64,000 nucleotides of DNA, from positions 16,305,834-16,369,833 of the forward strand of contig OU015523.1 in assembly GCA_907165065.1 (NCBI GenBank), given 5' to 3'. Under the pieces are notes generated by a model. The model saw only the letters and a list, made by a program, of their open reading frames with translations. It made no database searches and was not told the origin of the DNA. Positions 12,123 through 22,012 of this stretch are shown here, one piece after another. The DNA comes from Caprimulgus europaeus. Its lineage: Eukaryota > Chordata > Aves > Caprimulgiformes > Caprimulgidae. Each line of letters begins with the position of its first letter. Within the stretch, counting starts at the first letter, position 1. A program made the position numbers and the translations under genes.

Positions 12123-14566
12123 AAAGGAATCTTACAGAATAAAATTGGGTTTTAGGCAATATTGAAGAAGCAGAGAAAAAGAATCAGTTTCCAAAATAAG
12201 GGCAGGATGCCCACTTCAGAGACACAAGTAGTTAATACATTTGTGCCTACTGCTGGGGACCAAGGTCAGGTTGCGAGCAAAATGATTTATCTACATGTCA
12301 CAAAACCACACAGCTTGACACAAATGGCAATCTGTTCCAAAAAAAATATTTTTAAAAAATTAAAAAATGCATAAGCATGGAAGAGCAAGGGACTGCCATG
12401 GTCCTCTCTTGCTAGGGCTGGGGACCTAGTGTAGGGCTGGGGAAGGACATGTGGGCTAACACAAAGGTGCTGCAAGGCCAAAACTTAAAACACTTGGTTT
12501 CAGCTGTGACAACCTCAGACTGGCAGGAGGGTGACTTCAGGTAAGGACTAGAGAAGTTGTGTGAAAAGTTGCAGACCTGCTGTTGCATAGAAGCACTACT
12601 GCCAGGTGCATATACATCCCCCCACACCTCTACCCTATTCTTGCAAGATCCAGCTGCAACAGACTGTAGCACAGTGACATCTCACCTGTTGCTATTCTAT
12701 GTCACAGGATCCAAACACCACACAGTTTAAATAAAAAAAAGTTGGTTCTGCAGTTTAGCTGTACCCAATGTGTGATTTCTAACACATTTGGCAGTTTGCA
12801 GTATGCTATTTCTGGCTACATAGCAGCATTGATTTGCAATCCCAGGTTCGGTTTCAAAGCTCTAAACAGAATTCCCTCCCATCTTTCCCTAAACTTCTCC
12901 AGGGAGTCTGAAAAATATTATTTTTGCAAAAGTTATTATGCTCATAATGCTTTAGAGGGAAAACATAGACGCTGCCCCTGCCCTGGGAGCATTAAACACG
13001 GGTATTATAAACCCAGAGAAAGTAGTCATCCAGCAACAGTCAAAAAGAATCATCGGTATTCTACAAATTGCAAAACAACATGAGAAAAAGGGACTATAAT
13101 ACTTGATTGACATTTCACTACAAAGTCTGACAGTATTTTACCATAGGCATAAAGCGTGAGAATGACAAAATGACCTCCGGGGACCTTTTTTCCTCACCAC
13201 TTGTCATTCGCTTGGCATTAAGTATTTCTTCTGATTATACACTCTTACAGCTTCTGATCCTTTAACTTTTAAACGTTTCACCTTTCATTTAGGTATCACT
13301 TTGCATATGACCCCGTGTTTTTCTTCTCTATTCTCTAAACCAATCTAAAGCCTCAAAAAGGAAAAAAAATACCACTCATCCTAAGCAGACTTGGCAACTC
13401 GGAGCAGAAATACACTTGCTCATCTTCTGCAAATGTTGTTTAGAAAAAACTCTCTCAATTTTATTCCAGCTTTCATGAGTGAATAGCTGTTCCTGATACC
13501 TTATCAGGGCTTTCTTTCCAAATTCAAGAACCACCAAAAATATGGCCATACTGTGTAACGCAGAAGTAACTCTGTAGCACAGCTACTTTCATCTACGACC
13601 ATCTTCTAAAGCCTTTTTCCAAGGCAAAAGGAAAAAGAACAAGCTTGAGACACAGGTGGTTCATTCAGGTAATCTTCAAGCCTCAAAGGAAAGTGTAAGA
13701 AAAAGCATTACATTATTGCAGATAAATACTTCATGGAAAGGTGTGCTTCTCTGCCTAGTTGTCTTCATTGTCATTGTCCCCACATGCCCTCAACCAAAAA
13801 AATGGAAATTAAATACTGAGTCAACCTATTTGCCTAAAGAGATAATGAAGCATCCCTTTAATTTTAACTTTAAATCTGCTTACTGTTATGTGTTTTTGCA
13901 GGGGTATCACATCAACAGAAACACTTCATTTCTATGCCTTGAACTGCATTAGGCAGAGTAACTTTCTAAACAATTACACCTTCACAATGTCTGCAGACAA
14001 AAAATTGTGGCATTGAGAACCTGAAAAATCACTGAACTCTTTCCAAACTGGGAAAAGTACAAAAAGTAAGCAAACAGCACGAAGTGTGAAACAGCTGAGA
14101 TTATTTTGGTCAATTAAATGCTAATAAACTTTTTTTTCTTCCATAATTCATCTCTTTGAAGTCAGCAGGTGCAATTTCCAGTTAATGAACACGGCTCAGA
14201 CTCCTGAATGCCTTGAGGATTGGGCTCAGGGTGCTTTTGGGGCTGAAGGCATTTGTGCAAAGTTTATCTTGTCCATCGGAAGATTAGTCTCTCAGCAGGC
14301 AGAGAGGAATGGCCTGCGGCACCTTGCAGGGCAGCGAGACCCAGGCAGGGCTACTCAAGCAGATCTGACTCCATCCTGATCCAGACTGCAAGGAAGTTCC
14401 ATCAAGACCTTGACAAGATCTCAATGGTATCCTTGTGGGAGATCCCGTCATTCTTTACTGTCCTCCCACCCTCTCAGTGATTGCTTGCAGCAGGTTTCCC
14501 AGTTTCCCAACCACAAAGGTGGCCAGCAGCAGTGCCCAGCTGGCTCAGCAGAGCTGTGTGCTGTTC
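12123..14566. other. Non-coding stretch, nothing recognised
   Basis: AT-rich unique sequence. The frame at 12742-13083 has no family resemblance and no credible splice context. Confidence 0.55.
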
Positions 14567-14735
14567 ATTGCTGAGCAGACCTCTGCAAAAAGGGGGAGTT
14601 GGAACTAGTTGTTCTTTAAGGTCCCTTCCAACCCATACCATTCTGTGAAAACTACTTTGTGGACCTCTGCATTAATGAGCAGACCTTAAGAAAACTATCT
14701 TGTAGACCTCAGTAAAACATAAATGAGCAGGCCTG
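14567..14735. repeat. Imperfect direct repeats around a CR1 tail
   Basis: AAAACTACTTTGTGGACCTC...AATGAGCAGACCTT (14648-14687) is repeated as AAAACTATCTTGTAGACCTC...AAATGAGCAGGCCT (from 14693). A third partial copy, GCTGAGCAGACCTCTGCAAA, begins at 14571 before the CR1 tail. The CR1 fragment thus lies between repeat units. Confidence 0.65.
14591..14647 (+). mobile_element. Short CR1 3' tail
   Basis: The sequence contains GTTGGAACTAGTTGTTCTTT, then AAGGTCCCTTCCAACCCATA, and ends in one ATTCTGTG. This is the CR1 3' UTR core and octamer only, a severely 5'-truncated copy of about 57 bases. It lies in a local direct-repeat cluster. Confidence 0.8.
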
Positions 14736-15424
14736 CTCTGAAGTTTGGCATTACTTGAAAGGAAAGCATTGCCACCGGATCAACAGATGAGTCGGAACAT
14801 TTTGCACTTTGTAGTTTCTTCTCTTGACCTTATCACAGCACTTCCCAGTGCATCTCCAGCAACGTGCTAAGTGATGCGAGGAGGGTCTGTTACGTGCAAT
14901 TTGTTCCCTCTCCGTGCAGAGGATTAGGGTACACACGTTATTTCGGAAGGGCTTCCTGGGGATGGGAGATGATGGTTTGGGGCCCTCCGCATCTCCAGGG
15001 GTAGGCACTTAGAGATGAAGGAGATTGGGAGGAGGAGGTCGGGGCAAGACCCCCGGGGGACACAAAGGGCTTTGGGCAACCAGTCACCATCCCTGCAGAA
15101 AGTTCCCTGCTGCCTCAGGGCCTGAAGGCTAAACCAGAGTTTTCCATCTAGGTGAGCTTATCAAGGGGCTAGGCCCAAGACAACCGAGCATGACGTGAAG
15201 CTTACTTTCAAGCAAGTTTTACAGCACCGTAAGAAAAAAAAAGAAAGATAAGAATAGTGAGGAGAAGGATGGTGCAGAGAAGGCAGCCGAGCGGAGAGCA
15301 GCCTGTCTGCCTGCAAAAAGTGCTCAACCACCGCCGCATTTCCGAGCATCACTGGTGGGATCGCAAGAAAAACTTCCCCACTGGCTCGGTGAACGGGGCA
15401 TCACCGGGGGGGGGGGGGGGACAC

Positions 15425-15507
15425 GCGGGGTGGGGGGGTCGGCGCCGGGGATGGGGCGGGCGGGGAACCCGCCCGCCCCATCCCCGGCGCCGACCCCCCC
15501 ACCCCGC
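15425..15507. repeat. Perfect 40-bp inverted repeat with 3-base loop
   Basis: Bases 15425-15464 and 15468-15507 are exact reverse complements over all 40 positions, including matching seven-base G and C runs, and are separated only by GAA. Pairing stops cleanly beyond both ends. The arms are almost pure G/C (GCGGGGTGGGG at the start) and the G-rich arm has several runs of three or more G, so hairpin or quadruplex folding is plausible. A 15-G homopolymer ends five bases before it. It lies 72-155 bases inside the intron downstream of the minus-strand donor. A fold-back assembly or library artefact is an alternative. Confidence 0.9.
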
Positions 15508-15580
15508 TCTCTCCCCTCCCTCCTCCCGACGATGCCCCGTCCGTGGGTACCGCTCCCCGCTCCACCCGTGCAGCACTCAC

Positions 15581-15653
15581 CTCGCAGGGCCAGGAGAGCG
15601 GCCAGGGCTACCGACACCCACCTCCCGCCGCCACCGGGTCGCCGCCGCGTCAT
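15581..15653 (-). CDS. IGSF11: First coding exon, signal peptide; probable IGSF11
   Basis: On the minus strand an ATG at 15653 (G at -3, in a GC-rich leader) opens 24 codons plus one base and stops at a consensus donor, GCGAG/GTGAGT, at 15581/15580. The peptide has a basic start (MTRRR), a short Gly-rich stretch and a hydrophobic core (VALAALLAL) ending in Arg, a classic secretory signal peptide. The exon ends in phase 1 with a split codon beginning G. This is the junction type known for IGSF11, whose signal-peptide exon splices to the first Ig V-set exon. IGSF11 is a single-pass homophilic adhesion protein with two Ig domains. The identity is inferred from the phase, the CpG promoter and the TEX55-like gene 42 kb away. 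No Ig exon lies inside the window, so another Ig-superfamily gene is not excluded. The minus frame stays open upstream, so a longer N-terminus is formally possible but lacks signal-peptide character. Confidence 0.5.
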
Positions 15654-15952
15654 GCCGGGCCGGGCGAGAGACGCAGAACGGGCTACCGAGCCCTTCCTTT
15701 CCCCGCAGCCGCAGGTGCTGGTTGCTTCCTCCACTACCGCCACCGTCGTCCCGGGACCGCCCGCTCGCGGCGAGTCTCCGCCGTGTCCCGTTCGCCCGGG
15801 GAAAGCGGTAGCGCGGCAACCGGCCCGAGAGCGCAGCCTGGTGGCCCCCAACCGCCCCCGCAACCCGCCGGGCTGCGGTTGTCACCCCCCGGCACGTCCC
15901 ATCTCAGCACACAGCGGCACATCCCACCACCTTCCTTCCCAGCGTGGGCCTC

Positions 15953-16546
15953 TGTGGTGGTGTCACTTGGCTAGTAGCCAAACACAGCCGCTCACTCACT
16001 CCTGTCCCCAAGGGACAGGGGAGAGAATTGGGGGGCAAGGGTAAGGAGACTCACAGGTTGAGATAAGAACAATTTAATAATTGAAATAAAATAAAAATTA
16101 AATTAGTAATGATACTGAAATAATAATGATAATAATAGTAACAACATATGCAAATGAGTGATACTTAGTACAACCACTCAGCACCCATCAACCAAGCCTG
16201 GTCCACTCCCAGATAACAATCGCAGAGGGCAGCCAGAGCAAAAGTCAAAGAGCCAAAGAGGAAGAGACCCTCATTAATGTACTGAACATGACATTATATG
16301 ATATGAAATGTCCTATTGGTATATCCAAATACCATTTTAGCTTATTAAATATTATTCATCTCCTCCCAGACCTTGCACCTGCAGACTAACGAAACACAAA
16401 GTCCTTCAACTTCCAGCAACAAAAATGAAAACATGAGTATGTTATCAACATTCTTCTCACAACAAATCCCAGGCTGAAACCAAAATACAGTGCCGTTCTA
16501 GCTACTAAAAAGAAACCTAGCTCTGTCTCAGCTAAAAAACAGGACA
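15953..16546 (-). mobile_element. Solo LTR, avian ERVL-like, minus orientation
   Basis: A 594-bp unit bounded by TG...CA-type ends (TGTGGTGG at 15953, AGGACA ending at 16546) and flanked by a perfect 5-bp target duplication GCCTC (15948-15952 and 16547-16551). It is closely related along its whole length to the unit at 56583-57211; both contain GCTCACTCACTC near one end and GCTACTAAAAAGAAA near the other. Orientation is minus because the plus-oriented relative at 60363 shows the same ACTGAGTGAGC-type motif near its 3' end. There is no internal retroviral sequence, so this is a recombination-derived solo LTR. It sits 300 bases upstream of the IGSF11-like start codon, in the same direction. The A/T-rich interior (16060-16145) is part of the LTR. 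Confidence 0.88.
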
Positions 16547-16551
16547 GCCTC

Positions 16552-19500
16552 CCACAGATTAAGGTTCCCCCTTCCACCACTTTCCCCACCAACCCTTTGC
16601 ATCCATAGGGATGCTACACCAGCCAGTGCAAGCAGTGACGATCCAGCACAGGCTGGAGGTTGCACCCCCACAGTCCCTCCTTGTCTTCAAAGCAGCACAG
16701 GGGTTTCTTCTCTCCAGGACCTTCCTACAGCTGCGTGGAAGAAGAGAGTGGCAGCACATAGCAAGTGATTTGGGACAGGCTGCACAGGACTCAGCACCAC
16801 TGCAGCAGCACATCATAAATCTTGCTGGCTTGTTCAAAGCTAAAAGGCACCTTAACTGCACTATTCCAGAAAGTGAGAGACAGAAGCATTCAGTCCCCCT
16901 AAAAACCAGATCAAGATCTCTCTGAAGGGAGTGATGCAGTTCTTAGAGTCAGGGCCCTGCAATACTGTATAACACAAGAATCACCAAGAAGTTGAGTCAT
17001 TTAGGGTCATGAGCTTAAGTAATTGCAGTCCTTGAGGCTACACAGAAAAACCAATCAATCACAATCCAGCACTCTAGACATCAAGTGTGCATGTAGAGGG
17101 TGGGAAAGGAGGAAAGGAGCACTTTACAAATTTAGGATGGTCATCCAGGGAAAGAATCAAAGCAGAGACCTCACACAGACCAACTCCTCCCACATACCCA
17201 GCTCCATGTCCAAGCCTGACCACATGAGTTTTCCTTTGTGAAAGTAAGAAGTTTGGTTAGGAAAATCCTCCCCCAATTCTGCAGATTGAATGATAGCTTC
17301 ATTGCCCTATCCAAAATTTCTTTCCCACCAAATCATACCCATGCAGCTTTTGCACTCTGAAGGTAGCCAATGCACCTTCTGAATCTTTTCCCTACCTCCT
17401 TCTAGCCAGAAGCCTTAGAGTGTCCCCATGCCCAGCCTGCCCTATCCCTATCAGCACCTCCCAGGTTTCTACTTCCACAGTTGCATCAAAAGTTGCATTG
17501 ACCCTTTATGTGGCTGCACTCCCACCAAGAAGCAAGCTGCACCTGGGAATGAAGACAACAAGGAGAAGTGTCCAGGGTAGCAAAGCAGAAATGACTAAGC
17601 AGCAGAAAAAAAGAGAAGTTGGTGCCTATGGGAACAGTAAGTGGGAAACCAGCTACTAGCTAAGCAGCCCAGGTTAAACTCTGCCTTCCCCAGCACCAAG
17701 CTTTGGCACCCTTCTGCCAAAGGGCTAGGTAAAAATATCACCCCAGCAGCCCAGGTTTACTGATTGTTTTTTGTTCCAGAAAAACCCCACTAACGATTTA
17801 TGAGGAGCAATGGCTGACCTGCCCTTTTTGGGCAGCAAAACTCCTGCCAGCTTCCACACAGGCTTGTATTTCACTCCACAGGGAATGGTACAATGAGGTG
17901 AAAAAGCCATGGGGATTCAATGGGCGTAGCCCCAGTCTCTTTCCAGGCCTGTCAGGTGCCTGCTGCGTGTCCTGAGGCATCAAGCCTGACAATGTGGACA
18001 GCCTCATAGGTCTAGTGCTTTTGCCAAACACCCTCTACTCCAGTCCCACCACAGGCAGGCAGCCTAAGAGATAGCTTTATTCCACTAAGGAACCAGCTCT
18101 TGGCAAAGGCTCAAGCAGCTGAAGCCTAACACTTCAGAAGAACACCAAAGGTAGAGTTGTAGCCCAGCTGTTTCCCCTCATTCTCCGGCAATATGAGGAC
18201 TGATGTTTCTTCAAGCTGTTTCTCTTTCCTTCAGCTGAGCTGCTATATTTTTCAGCTAGAAAAGAGGTAGAGGAATATTGTGTTCTTACTGATCAGCAGC
18301 AGCTCCAGGAGATCCTCCATCCTTGTGGGTACATACAGTGACCACCTGGAGGAATGCAATGGATATGTCCACACTCCTAACTACAGTGAAAGCCCATAAT
18401 TGTTTCTTGCCAAACATAACCTCCTTCACTAAAGTCAACAGTAGAGAGCACAGAGCATGTTGGGTACAGTGTCCTGCCCCTACCTTTACTCCTTCAGATA
18501 ACTTCTGGGGATGAAAAGATGCAAAGATAAATAAAGTAAAAGCAAGAAATATTGCATATTCTCCTTAGGATTGCTGCACTGCTTTCCTGATCTGCCAAGA
18601 CTTGGAAGCTCTCTTGACCTAATGGAAATAAGTGAGGGTTTGGTTGTTTTGCTGTTTGGGTTTTTTTTGTTTTGTTGTGGTCTTTTTTTTTTTAGTATAA
18701 GGACACACTGTATTTGACAAATGCCATCCCAGCTCGCCTTGGACTGTTCCTTGCATCCTGCTGTGCATCAGCTGGCAGGTAAACAGCAAATATCAGTTCT
18801 GCCTGTACAGTGGCTGAATTAATGTGCTTCCTAAAGAGCACAGTGAGTATAAGGTGAATCAAGAGCTTGGTGGTCAGAGAAAGTATTTCTGCCCAAAATG
18901 ATCCCACATGATTCCCTTCTGACCCAAGCTGGTAGAAACAGGGAGTATTTTAATCACCTTTGGGATCTGGTCACCACAGCAGGTACTATGTCATACCTGC
19001 ATAACACAGTGACACAGCAAGTGACTTCAGCTGCTTCTTGCAGCAATTGCAAGAACAATCTGTGGCCACACTCCAGAAGGATGGAGCAGCCACAGGGAAT
19101 AATAATCTTCAGATGCACCAGTCAGTCCTCTCACCCTGGCTCCCTTTCCACTTTACCACCACTTCCAAAAATAGCTTGCAGATTGTACAGAAAGGACATG
19201 GACGAGGAGATACTGTTCCTGGAACTCTGAATTTCTACTTGAGTCGCCCTTGAGCCTTCCCCAAAATATTAGGCTTATGCCAACCATTTATTCAGTGAGT
19301 GCAGCAAACTCCAACAATGCTAGAGCTATGAGCAGACGTTTATTTGCTGCTCCAGCAGTCTATTTTCCCACCAGTGAGTGTCTATACCTCTTCCTTAGCA
19401 CTGCTGGAACAGCATGTCAGGGATAGAGGAAATACGTTTGCAATATCCCAAGCATCAGATGGTGGCAGGTGACCACTGCAGGACTCAGTTGTGTCACATT

Positions 19501-21789
19501 GCTCACAAGAACAGACACAGGATCCTTAAACTGAATGGTCAAAATATTTGCCAAGACTTTACATGCTAGGTTGGGCAAGAACAGAAAGAGAAAAGTGAAA
19601 CCACTCCCACCTTTTTCTTTTGAAAGAATTATGATAAGTAACATAATTTTCATCTCTCAGTGAAAAAAAAAAACCCACCAAATTTCTGAATTCAATTTGA
19701 AAAGAAGGCTTTTTTCCAGGATGATGCTTTTTATTTTTCTTTGCCTTTAACATGGCTCTAAAATAAAAAACAAAACAAAACAACCCAACAGTGGGGATGC
19801 AGTTGGGTTCAAGAGCTCCAACAGATGCCAAGTCTTACATCACCTTCGCTGTCTCCCAGCTTGTTACTGGGTTATCTATTGTCAGATGGGAATTTATTGA
19901 AGGTGACATTGCCTACAAATTGATCAAAATCAGATTCAGTGAAGTGTCCTTCTAAGATATAAAGAGATGTATAAAATTTACTCAGTTGATCATTAATAAC
20001 TTCAGTCTGTGGAATTGGTTATCTCCTTTTGACAGAGGAAATAGAGTTTGCAGATTGAACTGGTTTAATCCTATCTGAGAAGAATTATGACAGACCTTCA
20101 GAGATACACCCAATTAACTATCTCCATACCTTTATGATAAAAAAATAAAACAAACCCCTTAGATTTATTTTCCTGAACAGCTGTGTATAAAAAGCAGGTG
20201 TCACTAACTAGAAGACACAGCAATATTCCTGTCAACTCATCTACACCAAGAGATTTTTTTTTTTCTCCTGGTCACTGGGATTGTTACATGGAAATACTGT
20301 CCCAAGTACAAAGGTTTGGGTTTTTGAAGGCCTGTGTACTGGAATTAGCAAGAGCCTCAGGCCTGGGAGAGGTGAGTATTTACTAGTTTACTCCCATCTG
20401 CTCTGTCTGGCCCAAAGCAGGTGCAGTCCAATGCAGGCACCATGAGTCCAATGCATTGGCAATGTAGGCTTTTGGGCAAATGCTCCCATGAGCTGGTCAG
20501 GATAACCTCACCCCTTCCACAGCGATGGCTTCTGCTTGTGTGTCAGCCATGTAGCAAGACCTCAGGAGTATCTGAGCAAAACTAGCCCTGAAAGAACAAA
20601 TTTCCACACTCCTCCAATGCCAGATGGCAGGAGCGGATGTGTCCATGGAAACCCGGGTGGATTAGGTGTACTTTTAAACTTCTCAGTGCTGAAGTAGGCC
20701 ACCACACTGTTTCTTTCTCTAAGGGCACTTATCCCACACCTTGAGAGCAGTCTCCTTCTGCCTGTCCCCACTTATCGAGAAGGGAGCCATGGGGTCAAGC
20801 TGCACACTCAGGAGCTGCGCCGAGACACTCCTCCCCTAGACCTTTCCACCCTTGTGGCCATGCTGGTTTGTTGGGTTTCTTCATCGCAGGCAGGTAGCAC
20901 TTGCACCACGCTGACTTTGCTTAGCACATTGCAAGGTGCTCCTTCTCTCTGTAGCACAGGCAATAAAGGCATTTCTATGCACCCCAGTCCTCCAATTTCT
21001 GACTGCCCTGGAGCATCTCAGCGTGCTTTGAGCTAATCCACAGTCTTATCAAGTTTCTCCATCTTTTCTACATCTTCTGAGTTTTCCCTGGCTGCTCCAA
21101 CAGTAAAAACAAACCTCCTCAGCTACAAAGTCCTCTCCTCTCTCCCCTCCTCCTGTCTGGAGACCCCCTGTGTTTCCATGTACATCTATAAAATCAAAAC
21201 ATTTCATTCAATATTTTGAAATCCCCCACCTCTTTCTCACTCCATTCCCCTGAATCCAGTCCACACAGACATGTTTGGAACAAATTGCTCCCCAGGGCTT
21301 CAACTAAGTCTTTTTTTGGGGGTTTTTTTTTTGGTTTGTTTTTTTTTTTTTTTGGACACACTGTTCTTGCTGTGGTTAACAACTGTCTGTTGTCCCCTGT
21401 CAGACACACGCTGCCACCTCTGTTAGCAAATGGTGGATGCTGCATCCACATAAAAGCATTTCATAACGCTGCCATTTACATAATAACTTCCTAAATTGTA
21501 CATCAACAGATTTCCCCAAATCATTACAGTAGGTGAATTAAATCTTCCACTAAACACCAGCAAATGGTGGTAATGACAAGTCTTCTAAGTAGCACACCCC
21601 ATAAAGCTCAGAAAATGGAAATCAATCACTCTTCCATTTTTTTTTCAGAACTGCTGAAAGAATTTATTCCACACAGCTGTGACAGAAAATAAATAGATGA
21701 CAAAATTGAGAGGAAATACACTAAAGTTAAGACTCATGCGGACATTTTCCTGTAGTTGTGATACAAAATGAATCTTCAAGGATCTTGTT
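16552..21789. other. Non-coding stretch upstream of the first CpG island
   Basis: Unique sequence with simple T/G tracts (18640-18695). No coding exon is recognised. It lies upstream of the IGSF11-like exon, or within the first intron if transcription starts at the 55-kb island. Confidence 0.55.
21310..21354. repeat. Poly-T/G low-complexity tract
   Basis: T runs with GGGGG and GG interruptions, ending in a T run of about 16 bases. No coding content. Confidence 0.9.
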
Positions 21790-22012
21790 TAGTAGCAGTG
21801 TTGCTGTGGCTGTGATGGTCTAAAGATATGTGAGGTCCAATAACTTCTACAGAGAAGCAATAACTTTTACTAGACCAGCTGATGTAGCTGAAAAATACCA
21901 ACACGCTTTTGGGCACATTGACCTGAAGAAGGGCTTCCATGCTTGAAAATTCATCTGTTTTTTCCTTATTACATCCACTGGTCTAATAAAAGATATTGCA
22001 GCTTTCTGCATT
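21790..22012 (+). mobile_element. Ancient inverted-repeat (MITE-like) element
   Basis: It begins AGTAGCAGTGTTGCTGTGGC, TGTGATGGTC and continues AATAACTTTTACTAGACCAG, then CTTTTGGGCACATTGACCTG, AAGAAGGGC. The far end has ACTGGTCTAATAAAAGATAT, the inverted counterpart of the earlier ACTTTTACTAGACCAG. I recognise this as an old interspersed family seen in turtles, crocodilians and birds (gtagccgtgttggtcc...atcttttattggaccaac...cttcttcaggtc). Class uncertain, probably a non-autonomous DNA transposon. Confidence 0.5.

Larger units (their letters stand above)
1..15580 (-). other. IGSF11: Putative IGSF11 intron 1 (3' part outside window)
   Basis: Everything below the donor at 15580/15579 would be first intron if the exon call is right. 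I found no minus-strand open frame here resembling an Ig V-set exon (no paired Cys/Trp pattern behind an acceptor), so the intron must continue past base 1. It carries a CR1 fragment, a short CR1 tail and several ancient SINE-like pieces, listed separately. Extent inferred, not proven. Confidence 0.4.
15370..15950. promoter_or_regulatory. CpG-island promoter of the IGSF11-like gene
   Basis: The stretch is abruptly GC-rich and dense in CpG, while the sequence on either side is AT-rich with few CpGs. It contains GC-box-like GGGCGG runs, a 15-base G run (15406-15420), the 40-bp palindrome and the signal-peptide exon. No TATA box is evident at a sensible distance, which fits a CpG-island promoter with dispersed starts. 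The solo LTR beginning at 15953 abuts its upstream edge, so the upstream boundary may have been trimmed by that insertion. Confidence 0.75.

Noticed and set aside
15355..16044. 229-codon plus-strand frame across the first CpG island
   Set aside because: Pro/Arg-rich, crosses the palindrome and runs into the solo LTR. It is a shadow of GC-rich sequence on the strand opposite the signal-peptide exon.
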